Below, one piece after another: positions 51,726 through 60,552 of a stretch of DNA of 64,000 bases. Positions within the stretch are counted from its first letter, which is position 1. Each line of letters opens with the position of its first letter. The DNA is from JABFRJ01 sp031374735. Lineage in GTDB: Bacteria; Pseudomonadota; Alphaproteobacteria; Rhizobiales; Hyphomicrobiaceae. The DNA lies in the NCBI GenBank assembly GCA_031374735.1, contig JANMGQ010000227.1, forward strand, positions 6,735-70,734. The letters run 5' to 3'. A model generated the notes under the pieces. The model did not search any database. It saw only the letters and a program-made list of their open reading frames with translations, and had not been told where the DNA came from. The position numbers and the translations under genes are program-made.

Positions 51726-51929
51726 CGCTCCGCGCTTGTGTGTTCTTCATCCGGAACTGGGTATACCTCTATTCCCTTCAGCCACTGTTCCTGCGAGCGG
51801 CTTGTTTCTAGTCAAGTTTTCAGCACTTTGTTGCCGCAGCAGTCATCAACCCGTGAAGATGTGCGCCTGTAACTTTTGATTTGCTATGGTATCGCGCGCC
51901 TCAAGCGCAAATCAGGGATCAGTTGCACC

Positions 51930-52187
51930 ATGGCCGGCAAGACACATCCAACCGAGCACGCCCCGAAACAGTTGCTGCATCTGGTCTTTGGCGGTGAACT
52001 GACCCACCTCGACAAAGTCGAGTTTGCCGATGTGAGCAAGCTCGACCTCGTTGGCATCTACCCCAACTACGCCGAGGCGCACAAAGCCTGGAAGGGCTGC
52101 GCGCAACGCACAGTGGACAATGCCCATATGCGCTACTTCATAGTGCACATGCACAGGTTGCTCGAGCCAGACGAAGGCGGCCACTGA
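51930..52187 (+). CDS. DUF4170 family protein
   Basis: 85 residues from MAGKTHPTEHAPKQLLHLVF. The family core is LVFGGELTHLDKVEFADVSK followed by LDLVGIYPNYAEAHKAWKG and the terminal AHMRYFIVHMHRLLEPD. DUF4170 genes in Rhizobiales commonly sit in the lipid A/KDO gene neighbourhood, which fits the MsbA-like exporter 133 bases downstream. No function is known. The short gap to the exporter contains a 55-codon frame (52212-52379) that overlaps the exporter start and is probably not real. Confidence 0.82.
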   Translation: MAGKTHPTEHAPKQLLHLVFGGELTHLDKVEFADVSKLDLVGIYPNYAEAHKAWKGCAQRTVDNAHMRYFIVHMHRLLEPDEGGH

Positions 52188-52320
52188 CGGGTTATCTGTG
52201 GCCGAGCGGCCATGCTGATCGCCGCATGCGTCGGTCCGCTCGTTGGCAAAGCCGGCAAATTCGCTCAGTGGTTCGTTGAGTCGCCGTTCGGCGATGACAC
52301 TTTGAGGCTGATGGGGTCCC

Positions 52321-54144
52321 GTGGCCGACCAGACGAAACAACCGGACACGAAGGCGCGCAACAAGCTCGTGCTCGATGAGCGCGTGAAGGGCACGTTGAG
52401 CCGGGTGGTGCAAGATTGGGTCGTGCCCCGGAAGCGGTCAATCGGCATTTCCATGCTCGTGGCCGTCGGACTTGCCGCGGCAACGTCTGGATACCCCGCG
52501 ATCATTCGTCTGGCTTTCGACACCTTGGGCGCCGGAAAATATGAATACATGGGCCGTGTTCTGATGGCGATCATGGCCATTACGGTGCTGCGCGGAGCCT
52601 TTCTCTTTGCGCATCAGATCGTGTCGAGTGCTCTGGTCATGGGGCTGACAGCCGACCTGCAGCAGCGGACGTTTCGCCATCTGGTCAACGCTGACTACGC
52701 GCAGCTCGTGAACGATCGAACAGGCCAGTTCGTCTCGCGCCTGACCAATGACATCAGCTACATTCAGGCTGCAGCTCACCAGGCGTTGAACTCGGTCATG
52801 CGTGACCTCGTCACCGCGCTCGGCCTGCTCGGTTACATGTTCTACATCGACCCCGTATTGTCGCTGATCGTGCTGTTGATCTATCCGTTGGCGGCCATTC
52901 CGATCCTGACCATCGGACGACGGCTGCGCAAAACCGCCAAGCGCACGCAACACGAGCTCGGCGACATGACCTCTTTGCTGACCGAGAAACTGGCCGGCGC
53001 ACGACTGATCAAGACGTTCCGGCTTGAAAACTACGCCGCAGACCGCCTGGATCAAAGTTTCAAACAGGTGCTTGCGCTTCGCCTCAAGGCGGTGCGCCAG
53101 CGTGCACGGCTCGGCCCGATGCTGGAGGCGCTGGCCGGTGTCGCCATCGCCGGTGTGATCTCGCTCGCCACGTGGCGCATTTCGAGCGGCATTTCTTCTG
53201 TCGGCGATTTCATGGCCTATGTCACGTGCCTGCTGCTCGCCGCCAACAACATCCGCTCGATGTCGAACCTGTCCAATTCGCTGCAGGAGGGTATTGCCGG
53301 CGCCGATCGCCTGTATGAGGTGCTCGACCGCAAACCCTCCGTTGTCGACCGCCCCGGGGCCAAGCCATTGGTCATCACGGACGGGCGGATCGTGTTCGAG
53401 AAGGTCGAGTTTGCCTATAACGAAGAGAAGATCGATCCCGCCTTGCGCGGCGTCTCACTGGTCGTGCCAGGCGGCAAGACGGCAGCCCTGGTCGGGCGCT
53501 CGGGATCGGGCAAATCGACCTTGCTCAATCTCGTGCCACGGTTGTTTGACGTCCGGTCCGGTACAATCACGATCGACGGCCAAGACATCCGCGATGTCAC
53601 CATCGCGTCGTTGCGCGATCAGATCGCCATCGTCAGCCAGGATATCACGCTGTTTGATGACACGATCCGCGCCAACATCGCGCTCGGCCGTCTCAACGCG
53701 ACCGACGATGAGATCGTGGCAGCGGCCAAGGCCGCTGCGGCCCATGATTTCATCATGGCGCAGCCGCAGGGCTATCACACGGTGATCGGCGATGGCGGCG
53801 GGCGTCTCTCCGGCGGTCAGCGTCAGCGGCTGGCACTCGCCCGTGCTATCCTGAAGGATGCCCCGATTTTGCTGCTCGATGAAGCCACGAGCGCGCTCGA
53901 CACCGAGAGCGAACGCCTGGTGCAGGAGGCTTTGCTTCGGTTCACGCGCAATCGCACCACGCTGGTCATCGCCCATCGCCTGTCGACCGTGCAGCGCGCC
54001 GACATCATCACCGTTCTCGAAGACGGCGAAGTGGCCGAGGTGGGCAACCACCACGAGTTGCTCGGCAAAGATGGCGCCTATGCCAGACTGTGCCGCTCGC
54101 AGTTGCTGATCCAGGCCGAAGCGCCAAGCGCCTCGATCAACTGA
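52321..54144 (+). CDS. MsbA-type ABC transporter (fused permease and ATPase)
   Basis: 607 residues from a GTG start. A six-helix exporter membrane domain occupies about residues 35-330 (for instance ADLQQRTFRHLVNADYAQLV and LLGYMFYIDPVLSLIVLLIY). A canonical ATPase domain follows: Walker A LVGRSGSGKSTLLNLV, signature GGRLSGGQRQRLALARAIL, Walker B ILLLDEATSALDTESERLVQ and H-loop LVIAHRLSTV, all intact. It probably flips lipid A or another lipid across the inner membrane. The DUF4170 gene upstream supports a link to lipid A, but an exporter of another lipid or drug is possible. Confidence 0.9.
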   Translation: MADQTKQPDTKARNKLVLDERVKGTLSRVVQDWVVPRKRSIGISMLVAVGLAAATSGYPAIIRLAFDTLGAGKYEYMGRVLMAIMAITVLRGAFLFAHQIVSSALVMGLTADLQQRTFRHLVNADYAQLVNDRTGQFVSRLTNDISYIQAAAHQALNSVMRDLVTALGLLGYMFYIDPVLSLIVLLIYPLAAIPILTIGRRLRKTAKRTQHELGDMTSLLTEKLAGARLIKTFRLENYAADRLDQSFKQVLALRLKAVRQRARLGPMLEALAGVAIAGVISLATWRISSGISSVGDFMAYVTCLLLAANNIRSMSNLSNSLQEGIAGADRLYEVLDRKPSVVDRPGAKPLVITDGRIVFEKVEFAYNEEKIDPALRGVSLVVPGGKTAALVGRSGSGKSTLLNLVPRLFDVRSGTITIDGQDIRDVTIASLRDQIAIVSQDITLFDDTIRANIALGRLNATDDEIVAAAKAAAAHDFIMAQPQGYHTVIGDGGGRLSGGQRQRLALARAILKDAPILLLDEATSALDTESERLVQEALLRFTRNRTTLVIAHRLSTVQRADIITVLEDGEVAEVGNHHELLGKDGAYARLCRSQLLIQAEAPSASIN

Positions 54145-54167
54145 AGCCCCAGAGCAATTGGGTGAAG

Positions 54168-54444
54168 TTCCCTCTCCCCGTCCTTCACGGGGAGAGGGTT
54201 AGGGTGAGGGGCGGAATCCGCACAGATGGTGGTTGAGCAGCTGGCAGAACGTTGATTGTGCGCCAGCGGAGCAATCTCCATTTGAGCAAGCGGCCGCCCC
54301 TCTCCTGTAACTAGCTGCAGCGCAGCACGAATGCTGCATCGCAAAAAAATCGCCGCTGCGCGGCAGCTTGTTTCATAGATCAAGGTGTGCGCCGCACATG
54401 GTAACTCACCCCGGCCCTCTCCCCGTGAAGAACGGGGAGAGGGT
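54168..54444. repeat. Paired CCCTCTCCCCG repeats upstream of the aminotransferase gene
   Basis: 54168-54215 contains the hairpin CCCTCTCCCCGT / ACGGGGAGAGGG followed by TTAGGGTGAGGGG. 54403-54444 contains the opposite unit (CTCACCCC, CCCTCTCCCCGT, ACGGGGAGAGGG). The roughly 190 bases between them hold GCTGCAGC-type short palindromes and no gene. It is the same family and arrangement as 11122-11292. The whole 54145-54549 gap is thus largely repeat. Confidence 0.85.
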
Positions 54445-54549
54445 GCAGTTCCACGTTCACCCGATTGCACTGCTGAAGCCGCGTGCTTCGCACTTGACGC
54501 CAGCCCCTGATCTCGCCCAATCCCGGTCAACACTGACCGTGAGATCTCC

Positions 54550-55731
54550 ATGACGTCGAACACCCCCCGTCGCGCTGGCCGTCACTTCCTGATGATCCCC
54601 GGTCCAAGCCCCGTGCCGGATCGCATTCTCCACGCCATGGCCATGCCTGTGCTGGACCACCGTGGCCCGGCATTCCAGAAGCTTGGCCATCGCGTCCTCG
54701 ACGGCATCAAGACGATCTTCAAGACCAAGGGGCACGTTTTCATCTACCCGACGTCCGGCACGGGTGCGTGGGAGGCAGCGCTCGCCAACACCCTGTCACC
54801 TGGCGATCACGTGCTCATGTACGAGACCGGGCATTTCGCAACGCTCTGGAAGACCATGGCCGTCAAGCTCGGCATCCAGCCGGAGTTCATGCCCTCCGAT
54901 TGGCGCGGTGGCATCGATGCCGCCAAGATCGAAGCGCGGTTGAAGGCCGATACGGCGCACACAATCAAGGCCGTCTGCGTGGTTCACAACGAAACCTCGA
55001 CGGGCGCCACGTCGCGCATCGACGAGGTCCGTCGCGCCATGGATGCCGTCAAGCATCCGGCACTGTTGATGGTCGATAGCATCTCGGGCCTCGGCTCGGC
55101 CGACTACAAGCATGACGCGTGGGGCGTGGACGTTACGGTTTCCGGCTCGCAAAAGGGCCTGATGCTGCCGCCGGGCATTGCCTTCAATGCGGTGTCCGAG
55201 AAAGCGCTGGCGGCGTCGAAGACGGCCAAGCTGCCGAAGATGTTTTGGGCTTGGGAGGAGATGATTGGGCCGAACAAGAACGGCTTCTTTCCGACGACCC
55301 CCGCAACCAACATGCTGTACGCCCTCGCCGAGGCGATCGACATGATTCACGAAGAGGGAATGGATCGCGTGTTTGCCCGCCATATCCGGCACGGCGAGGC
55401 CGTGCGCCGGGCAGTTGCGGCGTGGGGGCTTGAAACGCAGTGCCTCGATCCGAAGTACCATTCGCCGGTGCTGACCGGCGTCGTGCTTCCTGAAGGGCAC
55501 GATGCTGACGCCTATCGCAAGATCGTGCTCGAGCGGTTTGACATGTCACTCGGCTCGGGCCTCGGCAAGGTCGCAGGCAAGATGTTTCGCATCGGCCATC
55601 TCGGCGACACCAACGATCTGACAGTGCTCGGCACACTTTCGGGTTGCGAGATGGGGCTGAAGCTTGCGGGCGTGCCGCACAAAGCCGGTGGCGTGACGGC
55701 TGCGATGGCGTATCTCGCCGACACGGCCTGA
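54550..55731 (+). CDS. sgaA: Serine-glyoxylate aminotransferase family protein
   Basis: 393 residues, a class V PLP aminotransferase. It has RAGRHFLMIPGPSPVPDRIL, IYPTSGTGAWEAALANTLSP (phosphate loop), VVHNETSTGATSRIDEVRRA, the PLP Asp in LLMVDSISGLGSADYKHDAW and the PLP lysine in VTVSGSQKGLMLPPGIAFNA. The long end (KMFRIGHLGDTNDLTVLGTL) matches SgaA of the serine cycle and photorespiration. Serine-cycle genes hpr, glyA or mtdA are not nearby. It is flanked by repeats on both sides; the downstream MITE-like element begins right at the stop codon. Confidence 0.93.
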   Translation: MTSNTPRRAGRHFLMIPGPSPVPDRILHAMAMPVLDHRGPAFQKLGHRVLDGIKTIFKTKGHVFIYPTSGTGAWEAALANTLSPGDHVLMYETGHFATLWKTMAVKLGIQPEFMPSDWRGGIDAAKIEARLKADTAHTIKAVCVVHNETSTGATSRIDEVRRAMDAVKHPALLMVDSISGLGSADYKHDAWGVDVTVSGSQKGLMLPPGIAFNAVSEKALAASKTAKLPKMFWAWEEMIGPNKNGFFPTTPATNMLYALAEAIDMIHEEGMDRVFARHIRHGEAVRRAVAAWGLETQCLDPKYHSPVLTGVVLPEGHDADAYRKIVLERFDMSLGSGLGKVAGKMFRIGHLGDTNDLTVLGTLSGCEMGLKLAGVPHKAGGVTAAMAYLADTA

Positions 55732-55966
55732 TACCAACGAGCAAAAATTCTGACTCATCGTAAAGAGCTGCGTCATCCCGCAATACGATCACGCGCCCCG
55801 CGTAATCGTACATCCGGGATTTACCTTTGTCTGCAGAGCACGAGTGACAATCCTCGAGAGGTAAGGATTCCGGATATGCCTGTCGCGCCTTGGCGCGGCA
55901 GGCATTCCGGAATGACGATGATGGGTTTGGTCAGTCAAAAACTCTGACCACTGGTACCGCTGGTAT
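55732..55966. mobile_element. MITE-like palindromic element, copy 2 (about 235 bp)
   Basis: The left end TACCAACGAGCAAAAATTCT directly follows the aminotransferase stop codon. The right end (GGTCAGTCAAAAACTCTGAC then CACTGGTACC) is its imperfect inverse. The interior shows GCGTCATCCCGCAATACGAT, CATCCGGGATTTACC and a central hairpin TCCGGATATGCC / GGCATTCCGGA enclosing CGCGCCTTGGCGCG, as in copy 1. There is no coding frame. Similarity between the copies extends over most of their length by eye. Confidence 0.75.
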
Positions 55967-55971
55967 GAGCA

Positions 55972-56448
55972 TTATGGCCCGTATTTGGCGCGCAATGCGG
56001 CGCTGCGCTGTGCCAGCGTGTCCTGATACTGCGCGGCGCAACGGTGTACGCTGGCAATGGTCTGCTCGATTGCGGCAGCACTCGAGGCGACTCCGTTCGA
56101 TACGGCGTCTTCCCGCACATCCGGCATGCGCCCCTTGTTGACGATGAAGCTGACGATTTTGCCATGTTCGCTGTAGCGGCCGTCTTTGAACACATGGGCG
56201 ATCGTTGGCGCATGACAGAGACAGATTTCGTCAGGCACGCGCATTTCAGCCGTACCGGTCGCGCTGCGGAACGTGATGCGTTTGCCAGAAAAATCGAGAT
56301 TGCATTGCTTGTAGGCGCGCACCTCTTCATTGACCAAGCCGTGGGCTTCGGCTGTGCGCTGTTTTTCGGTGTCGCTGGCCAACCAGATCATGGTGACGGC
56401 GGTCGCACCACCGACGAACACGACCGCGTTGCGAATGAACTTCAGCAT
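55972..56448 (-). CDS. Membrane-anchored protein of unknown function
   Basis: 158 residues. One N-terminal hydrophobic segment (FIRNAVVFVGGATAVTMIWL) acts as anchor or uncleaved signal. The rest is soluble with four cysteines (one in QCNLDFSGKRITF, two in DEICLCHAPTIA, one in HRCAAQYQDTLAQR), which suggests a periplasmic disulphide-bonded domain. No family is recognised. It is divergent from the next gene. Its 3' end lies six bases from the repeat element. Confidence 0.65.
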   Translation of the reverse strand: MLKFIRNAVVFVGGATAVTMIWLASDTEKQRTAEAHGLVNEEVRAYKQCNLDFSGKRITFRSATGTAEMRVPDEICLCHAPTIAHVFKDGRYSEHGKIVSFIVNKGRMPDVREDAVSNGVASSAAAIEQTIASVHRCAAQYQDTLAQRSAALRAKYGP

Positions 56449-56645
56449 CTATGGCGCTCCCAAAGGATGCGACAGGGGTCTGACAGGCCGGGGTAACCGC
56501 CCGGTTGCGAAAATGCGGACAAATTCCTGTCCCGCGTTCCGTTTCAGGACGCGGCTTTCCCAAGATTGCGGTCTGTTGGGGCGACGTCGTCAACGGCCAT
56601 GGTAGCAAGACGTCACCATCTTCAGCTCCAGCGGATTAAGCCCCC

Positions 56646-57347
56646 ATGCGCACCTTTCTCCTTGTTGCGGCAACGGTGTTGCCCTTGACCTCGGCCCACG
56701 GCCAGCAGTGCGCCGAGTTTGCCGGCCGCAAGAGCTTTGCCGAGCTCGACATTGCGCAGGTTAAGCCAGGGCAGGCGCGCGTGCCGTTTCTCAAGGAGGA
56801 CTGCACGTCGACCAAACCAGGCGCCTGTCAGACGAAAGCCTATGTCATGCCCGGTGATATCGTGCTTGTCGGCGAGGTGTTCGACGCGTCAGCCTGTGCC
56901 GCCTATGTCAATGCCAAGGGACAGGTGACAACGGGGCTGCTGCCAAACGAGCGCCTGCAAGCGCCGACCCCGCGCGCGAAAACGGACGCGAGCGCCTTCG
57001 GTGGCACCTGGACGCGCACCGAAGCTGAAATCATCATCAAGCCAAAGGGACGCGAGGGGGTGCTGACATTTGCCGGCAACGCAACCTATGGCGCCCTCGA
57101 CAAGGGTCGTGTCGCGCGTGGCGCAGTCAACATGGGCGAGTTCGACTTCGATTGGGCGCCGAAAGCCAACAGCGTCGACATCTCGATCAAGGGTTCCGCG
57201 CCCGTCGCGCGCGATGCCAAGGGCGTCGACGACACTGACTGTGCTGTCGCCATGGTGGCGCTCGGCCCCTATCTCGTGGTCGAGGACAACCGCAACTGCG
57301 GCGGTATGAATGTCTCGTTCACGGGCATCTATCGGCGCGGACGGTGA
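56646..57347 (+). CDS. Secreted protein of unknown function
   Basis: 233 residues with a clear signal peptide MRTFLLVAATVLPLTSAHGQ, cleaved near HGQ-QC. The mature part has six cysteines (QCAEF, DCTSTKPGACQT, SACAAYV, DDTDCAVAM, NRNCGGMNV) and an ending typical of small periplasmic domains (VEDNRNCGGMNVSFTGIYRR). The middle contains a polar linker ERLQAPTPRAKTDASAFGG. I do not recognise a family. The PilZ gene follows on the same strand. Confidence 0.7.
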   Translation: MRTFLLVAATVLPLTSAHGQQCAEFAGRKSFAELDIAQVKPGQARVPFLKEDCTSTKPGACQTKAYVMPGDIVLVGEVFDASACAAYVNAKGQVTTGLLPNERLQAPTPRAKTDASAFGGTWTRTEAEIIIKPKGREGVLTFAGNATYGALDKGRVARGAVNMGEFDFDWAPKANSVDISIKGSAPVARDAKGVDDTDCAVAMVALGPYLVVEDNRNCGGMNVSFTGIYRRGR

Positions 57348-57459
57348 CGTTGCGATCTTTCTGGTGCGAAATGCGCGCTACGATTTTGCGTTAAATTCTG
57401 ATCAACTAAAGAGGGTTAGACTGATCGACAGTATCAGGATTTGGTGTCCGGCGTCCCCA

Positions 57460-57888
57460 ATGAACTTCGTGTTTGTCCCCGAATCGCGCTCGTCATCGCA
57501 AGAACGATCGCTCCCGCGTGCACCTGTCGCGCGTCCCACTCGCATCGTTCCCGTCGGCCGGCCAGTCAGCCGGCCAGTGCGCGTGCTCAAGAGCGCGCCC
57601 GAACGCATCAACAAGCGCTGGAGTGAGCGGGCACAGGTCATAAAATCCGGCACGATAGGGCTCGACGGCCGCGATCCAATAGCGTGCGTCGTTCTCAATC
57701 TCTCGAAATTCGGTGCCCTGCTCGAGGTCGCAGATGCGATGGCGAGCGACGCGTTCGTATTGGTCTTTACAAACAATCGCGTGCGTTCGGAGGTCAGTTG
57801 CACCGTGCGCTGGCGCAACGGGTCGCGCATGGGCGTTCACTTCGTCGGTGCGATCCGCACCACGGTTGATGCACGGCGTGCCATTTAG
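57460..57888 (+). CDS. PilZ domain protein
   Basis: 142 residues from MNFVFVPESRSSSQERSLPR. The first 50 residues are basic and proline/arginine rich. The domain follows: INKRWSERAQVIKSGTIGLD, VVLNLSKFGALLEVADAMA (the N/D-x-S-x-x-G strand of PilZ) and TVRWRNGSRMGVHFVG. Many PilZ proteins bind cyclic di-GMP through R-x-x-x-R plus D/N-x-S-x-x-G; here the first motif is not clear, so binding is uncertain. No secretion signal is seen. Confidence 0.8.
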   Translation: MNFVFVPESRSSSQERSLPRAPVARPTRIVPVGRPVSRPVRVLKSAPERINKRWSERAQVIKSGTIGLDGRDPIACVVLNLSKFGALLEVADAMASDAFVLVFTNNRVRSEVSCTVRWRNGSRMGVHFVGAIRTTVDARRAI

Positions 57889-57968
57889 GCTGCGATTGCC
57901 CTGTCGTCTGAACGACCGACATTTGACCATGTCGGCAAAGGGTTCGTATGGTTGCGGTGGAGATATCC

Positions 57969-59018
57969 ATGACCGCGACCTCAGCCTCAGCGCAGCCTGC
58001 CCGCCGCTTGCCGGCGCGCAGTTTCATGACCGATGCCGAGTTGGCCGAGGTGCGCGAGCGCGTGACGTGGCGGGGCATCGCTATGATCGCGCACGCCTGG
58101 GCGGTCATCATCGCCGCTGTGGCGATGGTGGCCGCTTTTCCCAACCCAGTGACATATCTGCTGGCGGTCGCCGTCATCGGCTCGCGGCAGCTTGGTCTCG
58201 CCATCCTCATGCACGACGGGGCGCACGGGGCACTCGCACGCGATGAGACAATGAACATGCGTCTGGCGCAGTGGTTCTGTGCCTATCCGGTCGGTGCTGA
58301 AACGCGCGCGTATCGCCGCTATCATCTGCAACACCATGCGCACACGCAGACGGCTGACGATCCGGATTTGATCCTCTCGGCCCCGTTTCCGATCACGCAT
58401 GCCAGCTACCGGCGCAAGTTCGTGCGCGACATCACGGGGCAGACCGGCTTTGAACAACGCAAGGCGCAGATCCTGAACGCGCTCGGGGCTGCGGGACAGC
58501 CGCTATCAGCCCGTGTGAGAGCGCTGGGCAAGACGCTTGGGCCACAGCTGGTGCTGCAGGGCGTGTTGCTTGCGGTGTGCATCGCGGCCGGTGTCTGGTG
58601 GGCCTATCCGTTGCTCTGGATCGTGCCGCTGTTGACGTGGTTCCAGGTGGTAACGCGCGTGCGCAACATCGCTGAACACGCCGTCGTCTCCGACAGCGCC
58701 GATCCCTTGCGCAACACGCGCACGACAATCGCAAACTGGCTGGAACGTGCGTTCGTTGCGCCCTACTACGTCAACTATCACCTTGAGCATCACCTGCTGT
58801 TCTATGTGCCAGCGTACAATCTGCCAAAGGTGCATGCGCTGCTGATGCGCAGCGCACTGCGCGACCGCGTTGAAGTCGAGCACGGCTATGCAACTGTCAT
58901 GCGCAAGGCGACCGCAAAACCTGCCGCAGACGACAAGCCCGGCGATCTCGTCAGCATCTCGCGCCGCCGTCGCGCGGGCGCCTCCGCGAACGAGGATCAG
59001 GCCAAAGGCGGGTTCTGA
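57969..59018 (+). CDS. Fatty acid desaturase family membrane protein
   Basis: 349 residues, a di-iron integral membrane enzyme. The three histidine boxes are AILMHDGAHGALAR, RYHLQHHAHTQTADDPDL and YYVNYHLEHHLLFYVPAYNL. Hydrophobic pairs surround them (GIAMIAHAWAVIIAAVAMVA and LVLQGVLLAVCIAAGVWWAY). The start at 57969 has GGAG eight bases upstream; the GTG-type extension to 57948 is less likely. It may desaturate membrane lipid acyl chains or hydroxylate a carotenoid-like substrate. No partner genes are visible. Confidence 0.9.
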   Translation: MTATSASAQPARRLPARSFMTDAELAEVRERVTWRGIAMIAHAWAVIIAAVAMVAAFPNPVTYLLAVAVIGSRQLGLAILMHDGAHGALARDETMNMRLAQWFCAYPVGAETRAYRRYHLQHHAHTQTADDPDLILSAPFPITHASYRRKFVRDITGQTGFEQRKAQILNALGAAGQPLSARVRALGKTLGPQLVLQGVLLAVCIAAGVWWAYPLLWIVPLLTWFQVVTRVRNIAEHAVVSDSADPLRNTRTTIANWLERAFVAPYYVNYHLEHHLLFYVPAYNLPKVHALLMRSALRDRVEVEHGYATVMRKATAKPAADDKPGDLVSISRRRRAGASANEDQAKGGF

Positions 59019-59033
59019 AAGGCGGCGACGCCA

Positions 59034-60269
59034 TCAGCGCAGGTCGGCGCCTGGCGTCCATGTCTTTACGCCAGCCGGCGTGGTGACGCGCACCGATTTC
59101 GTCTGCGACGCACCTGCCCGCAGGATCACCACGTTTGTCGGTGTCGAAAGGTTTGTATTCGGGGTTGATTTCTGGACGGTCTTCGTCGACGCCATGGATC
59201 CAGTCGCCGGTCCAGCCGGCGGCTGATAGAGAGCGGTCGGCTCGGGGTTTGACGGCGGCGGGAGCCCAGCTGCCACGACGGGCGGCTTTCCAGAGCCGGC
59301 TTTACGCGTCGACGCCTTGCTCACTTTCACGTCCTCGGTCACACGCTTTTGATCATCGATCTTGGCCTGAGCCAAGCGTCGCTTTTCCGCTTGCGTGTCG
59401 AGTTCTGCCTGCCGCAGCTTGGCCTTCAGGTCCTTGAGCGGCGCATCCGCCAGTTTGTTGCCCTTGGCCCTGGCTGCTTCGAGTGCGTACACCTGATGGC
59501 GAACGAGGGACGCCTCCTCCCACGGATGCGGCTTGCATTTGCACTGCTCGACATACTGCGTCTTGTAGAGGAAGGCGGTCGCCAGCTTCTTGTAGGGCCG
59601 GCCCTCCAGGTCCTCCATGTCTTCGGGTTCGGCACCTGGGTTTTTATAGAAAAACATGCGGCTGGCCGATCCACAGGTCCGTTCGCATTTGGCCGCGTCA
59701 TCCTCGAAGTGTTCCCGTGTGGTCGCAAAGCTCAGCGGGAAAAACGAGCCGTCGCACAGGCGCACGCAAACGGTCCTGTAGGTATCGCCGCCGCTGTCGT
59801 CGCGCCCGGCCTTGGGCGCATTGCGCGCCGGTGGCGCGAACACGCCGAGGCTCGCACGCTCAACCGGCGGCGACGGGGGCGCTGGACTCTTCCAGAATGT
59901 TCCGCCGTTGGATCCCTTGTTACCGCCCACTTTGCGGCTCGCCCAATAGGCGGGATCGCGGAGCATGTCGGACCAGTTGTCCTGGGTGAGGACCAGAGCG
60001 CCCTTGCGCTCGAACTGCGGGACCGCTGAGGATTGAACCGTTGCGGGCAGCACCGATTTGGCAGGCGCGTCAAAAACCGAATTCACAAACGCCTCGACGC
60101 CCGCTGCAACAGTTAACAGGCCGACCACGATCGCACCCGCGTAGGCCGCAAGACCAAGAGCGGTGCTGTGCCGCTCAAAGAAGCGGTGGCCGGTAACGCA
60201 ACGCATGACGATCCTGTACACCTGAGCAGACTTTCGTTGGTTGCCCAACCAATGCCGGCTTAGATTCAT
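59034..60269 (-). CDS. DUF2865 family protein
   Basis: 411 residues. An N-terminal membrane segment (ALGLAAYAGAIVVGLLTVAA) acts as anchor or signal. The conserved domain spans about residues 165-260: YRTVCVRLCDGSFFPLSFAT, DAAKCERTCGSASRMFFYKN, PGAEPEDMEDLEGRPYKKLA and QYVEQCKCKPHPWEEASLVR, with cysteine pairs that suggest an extracytoplasmic disulphide-bonded domain. A charged coiled-coil region (LKAKLRQAELDTQAEKRRLA) and a low-complexity tail follow. DUF2865 is restricted to Rhizobiales and relatives; its function is unknown. A strong hairpin lies seven bases before the ATG. Confidence 0.85.
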   Translation of the reverse strand: MNLSRHWLGNQRKSAQVYRIVMRCVTGHRFFERHSTALGLAAYAGAIVVGLLTVAAGVEAFVNSVFDAPAKSVLPATVQSSAVPQFERKGALVLTQDNWSDMLRDPAYWASRKVGGNKGSNGGTFWKSPAPPSPPVERASLGVFAPPARNAPKAGRDDSGGDTYRTVCVRLCDGSFFPLSFATTREHFEDDAAKCERTCGSASRMFFYKNPGAEPEDMEDLEGRPYKKLATAFLYKTQYVEQCKCKPHPWEEASLVRHQVYALEAARAKGNKLADAPLKDLKAKLRQAELDTQAEKRRLAQAKIDDQKRVTEDVKVSKASTRKAGSGKPPVVAAGLPPPSNPEPTALYQPPAGPATGSMASTKTVQKSTPNTNLSTPTNVVILRAGASQTKSVRVTTPAGVKTWTPGADLR

Positions 60270-60276
60270 TGATTTC

Positions 60277-60323
60277 GCAGAGTTTTATCGCTGAACCGGG
60301 AAGACCACTTCAGCGAACTCTGC
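60277..60323 (-). promoter_or_regulatory. Stem-loop just upstream of the DUF2865 gene
   Basis: GCAGAGTT (60277-60284) pairs with AACTCTGC (60316-60323), and CGCTGAA (60289-60295) with TTCAGCG (60309-60315): 15 base pairs with one four-base bulge and a 13-base loop. On the minus strand it ends seven bases from the start codon at 60269, where a ribosome site should be. It could control translation. Confidence 0.5.
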
Positions 60324-60488
60324 TTAGGAATTGACGCCGGTGACACGACAGGTGCAGTCCGCAACAGAACGGACGGAAACTGTACAAAAAACCGCACTCC
60401 GGCTCTGTCACGAAACGGATCATCTGCCAAGCACGGGACTGTCGACGAGGTGAATACGGCGTACACACCTTGCAAAATTCGACAACCA

Positions 60489-60522
60489 AAGGGCCGAGAG
60501 TGCTGATGCACCCCAGGCCCTT
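60489..60522 (-). terminator. Possible terminator after the short-chain dehydrogenase gene
   Basis: AAGGGCC (60489-60495) pairs with GGCCCTT (60516-60522), with an inner GTGC/GCAC helix. On the minus strand it is followed by TGGTTG, a weak T-tract. It lies about 30 bases after the dehydrogenase stop. Confidence 0.5.
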
Positions 60523-60552
60523 GTTAAGACACGCGGATTTCCGCTCCTTGGA

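Noticed and set aside
52212..52379. 55-codon frame between DUF4170 and the MsbA-type gene
   Set aside because: Overlaps the exporter start in another frame and has no recognisable family or ribosome site.
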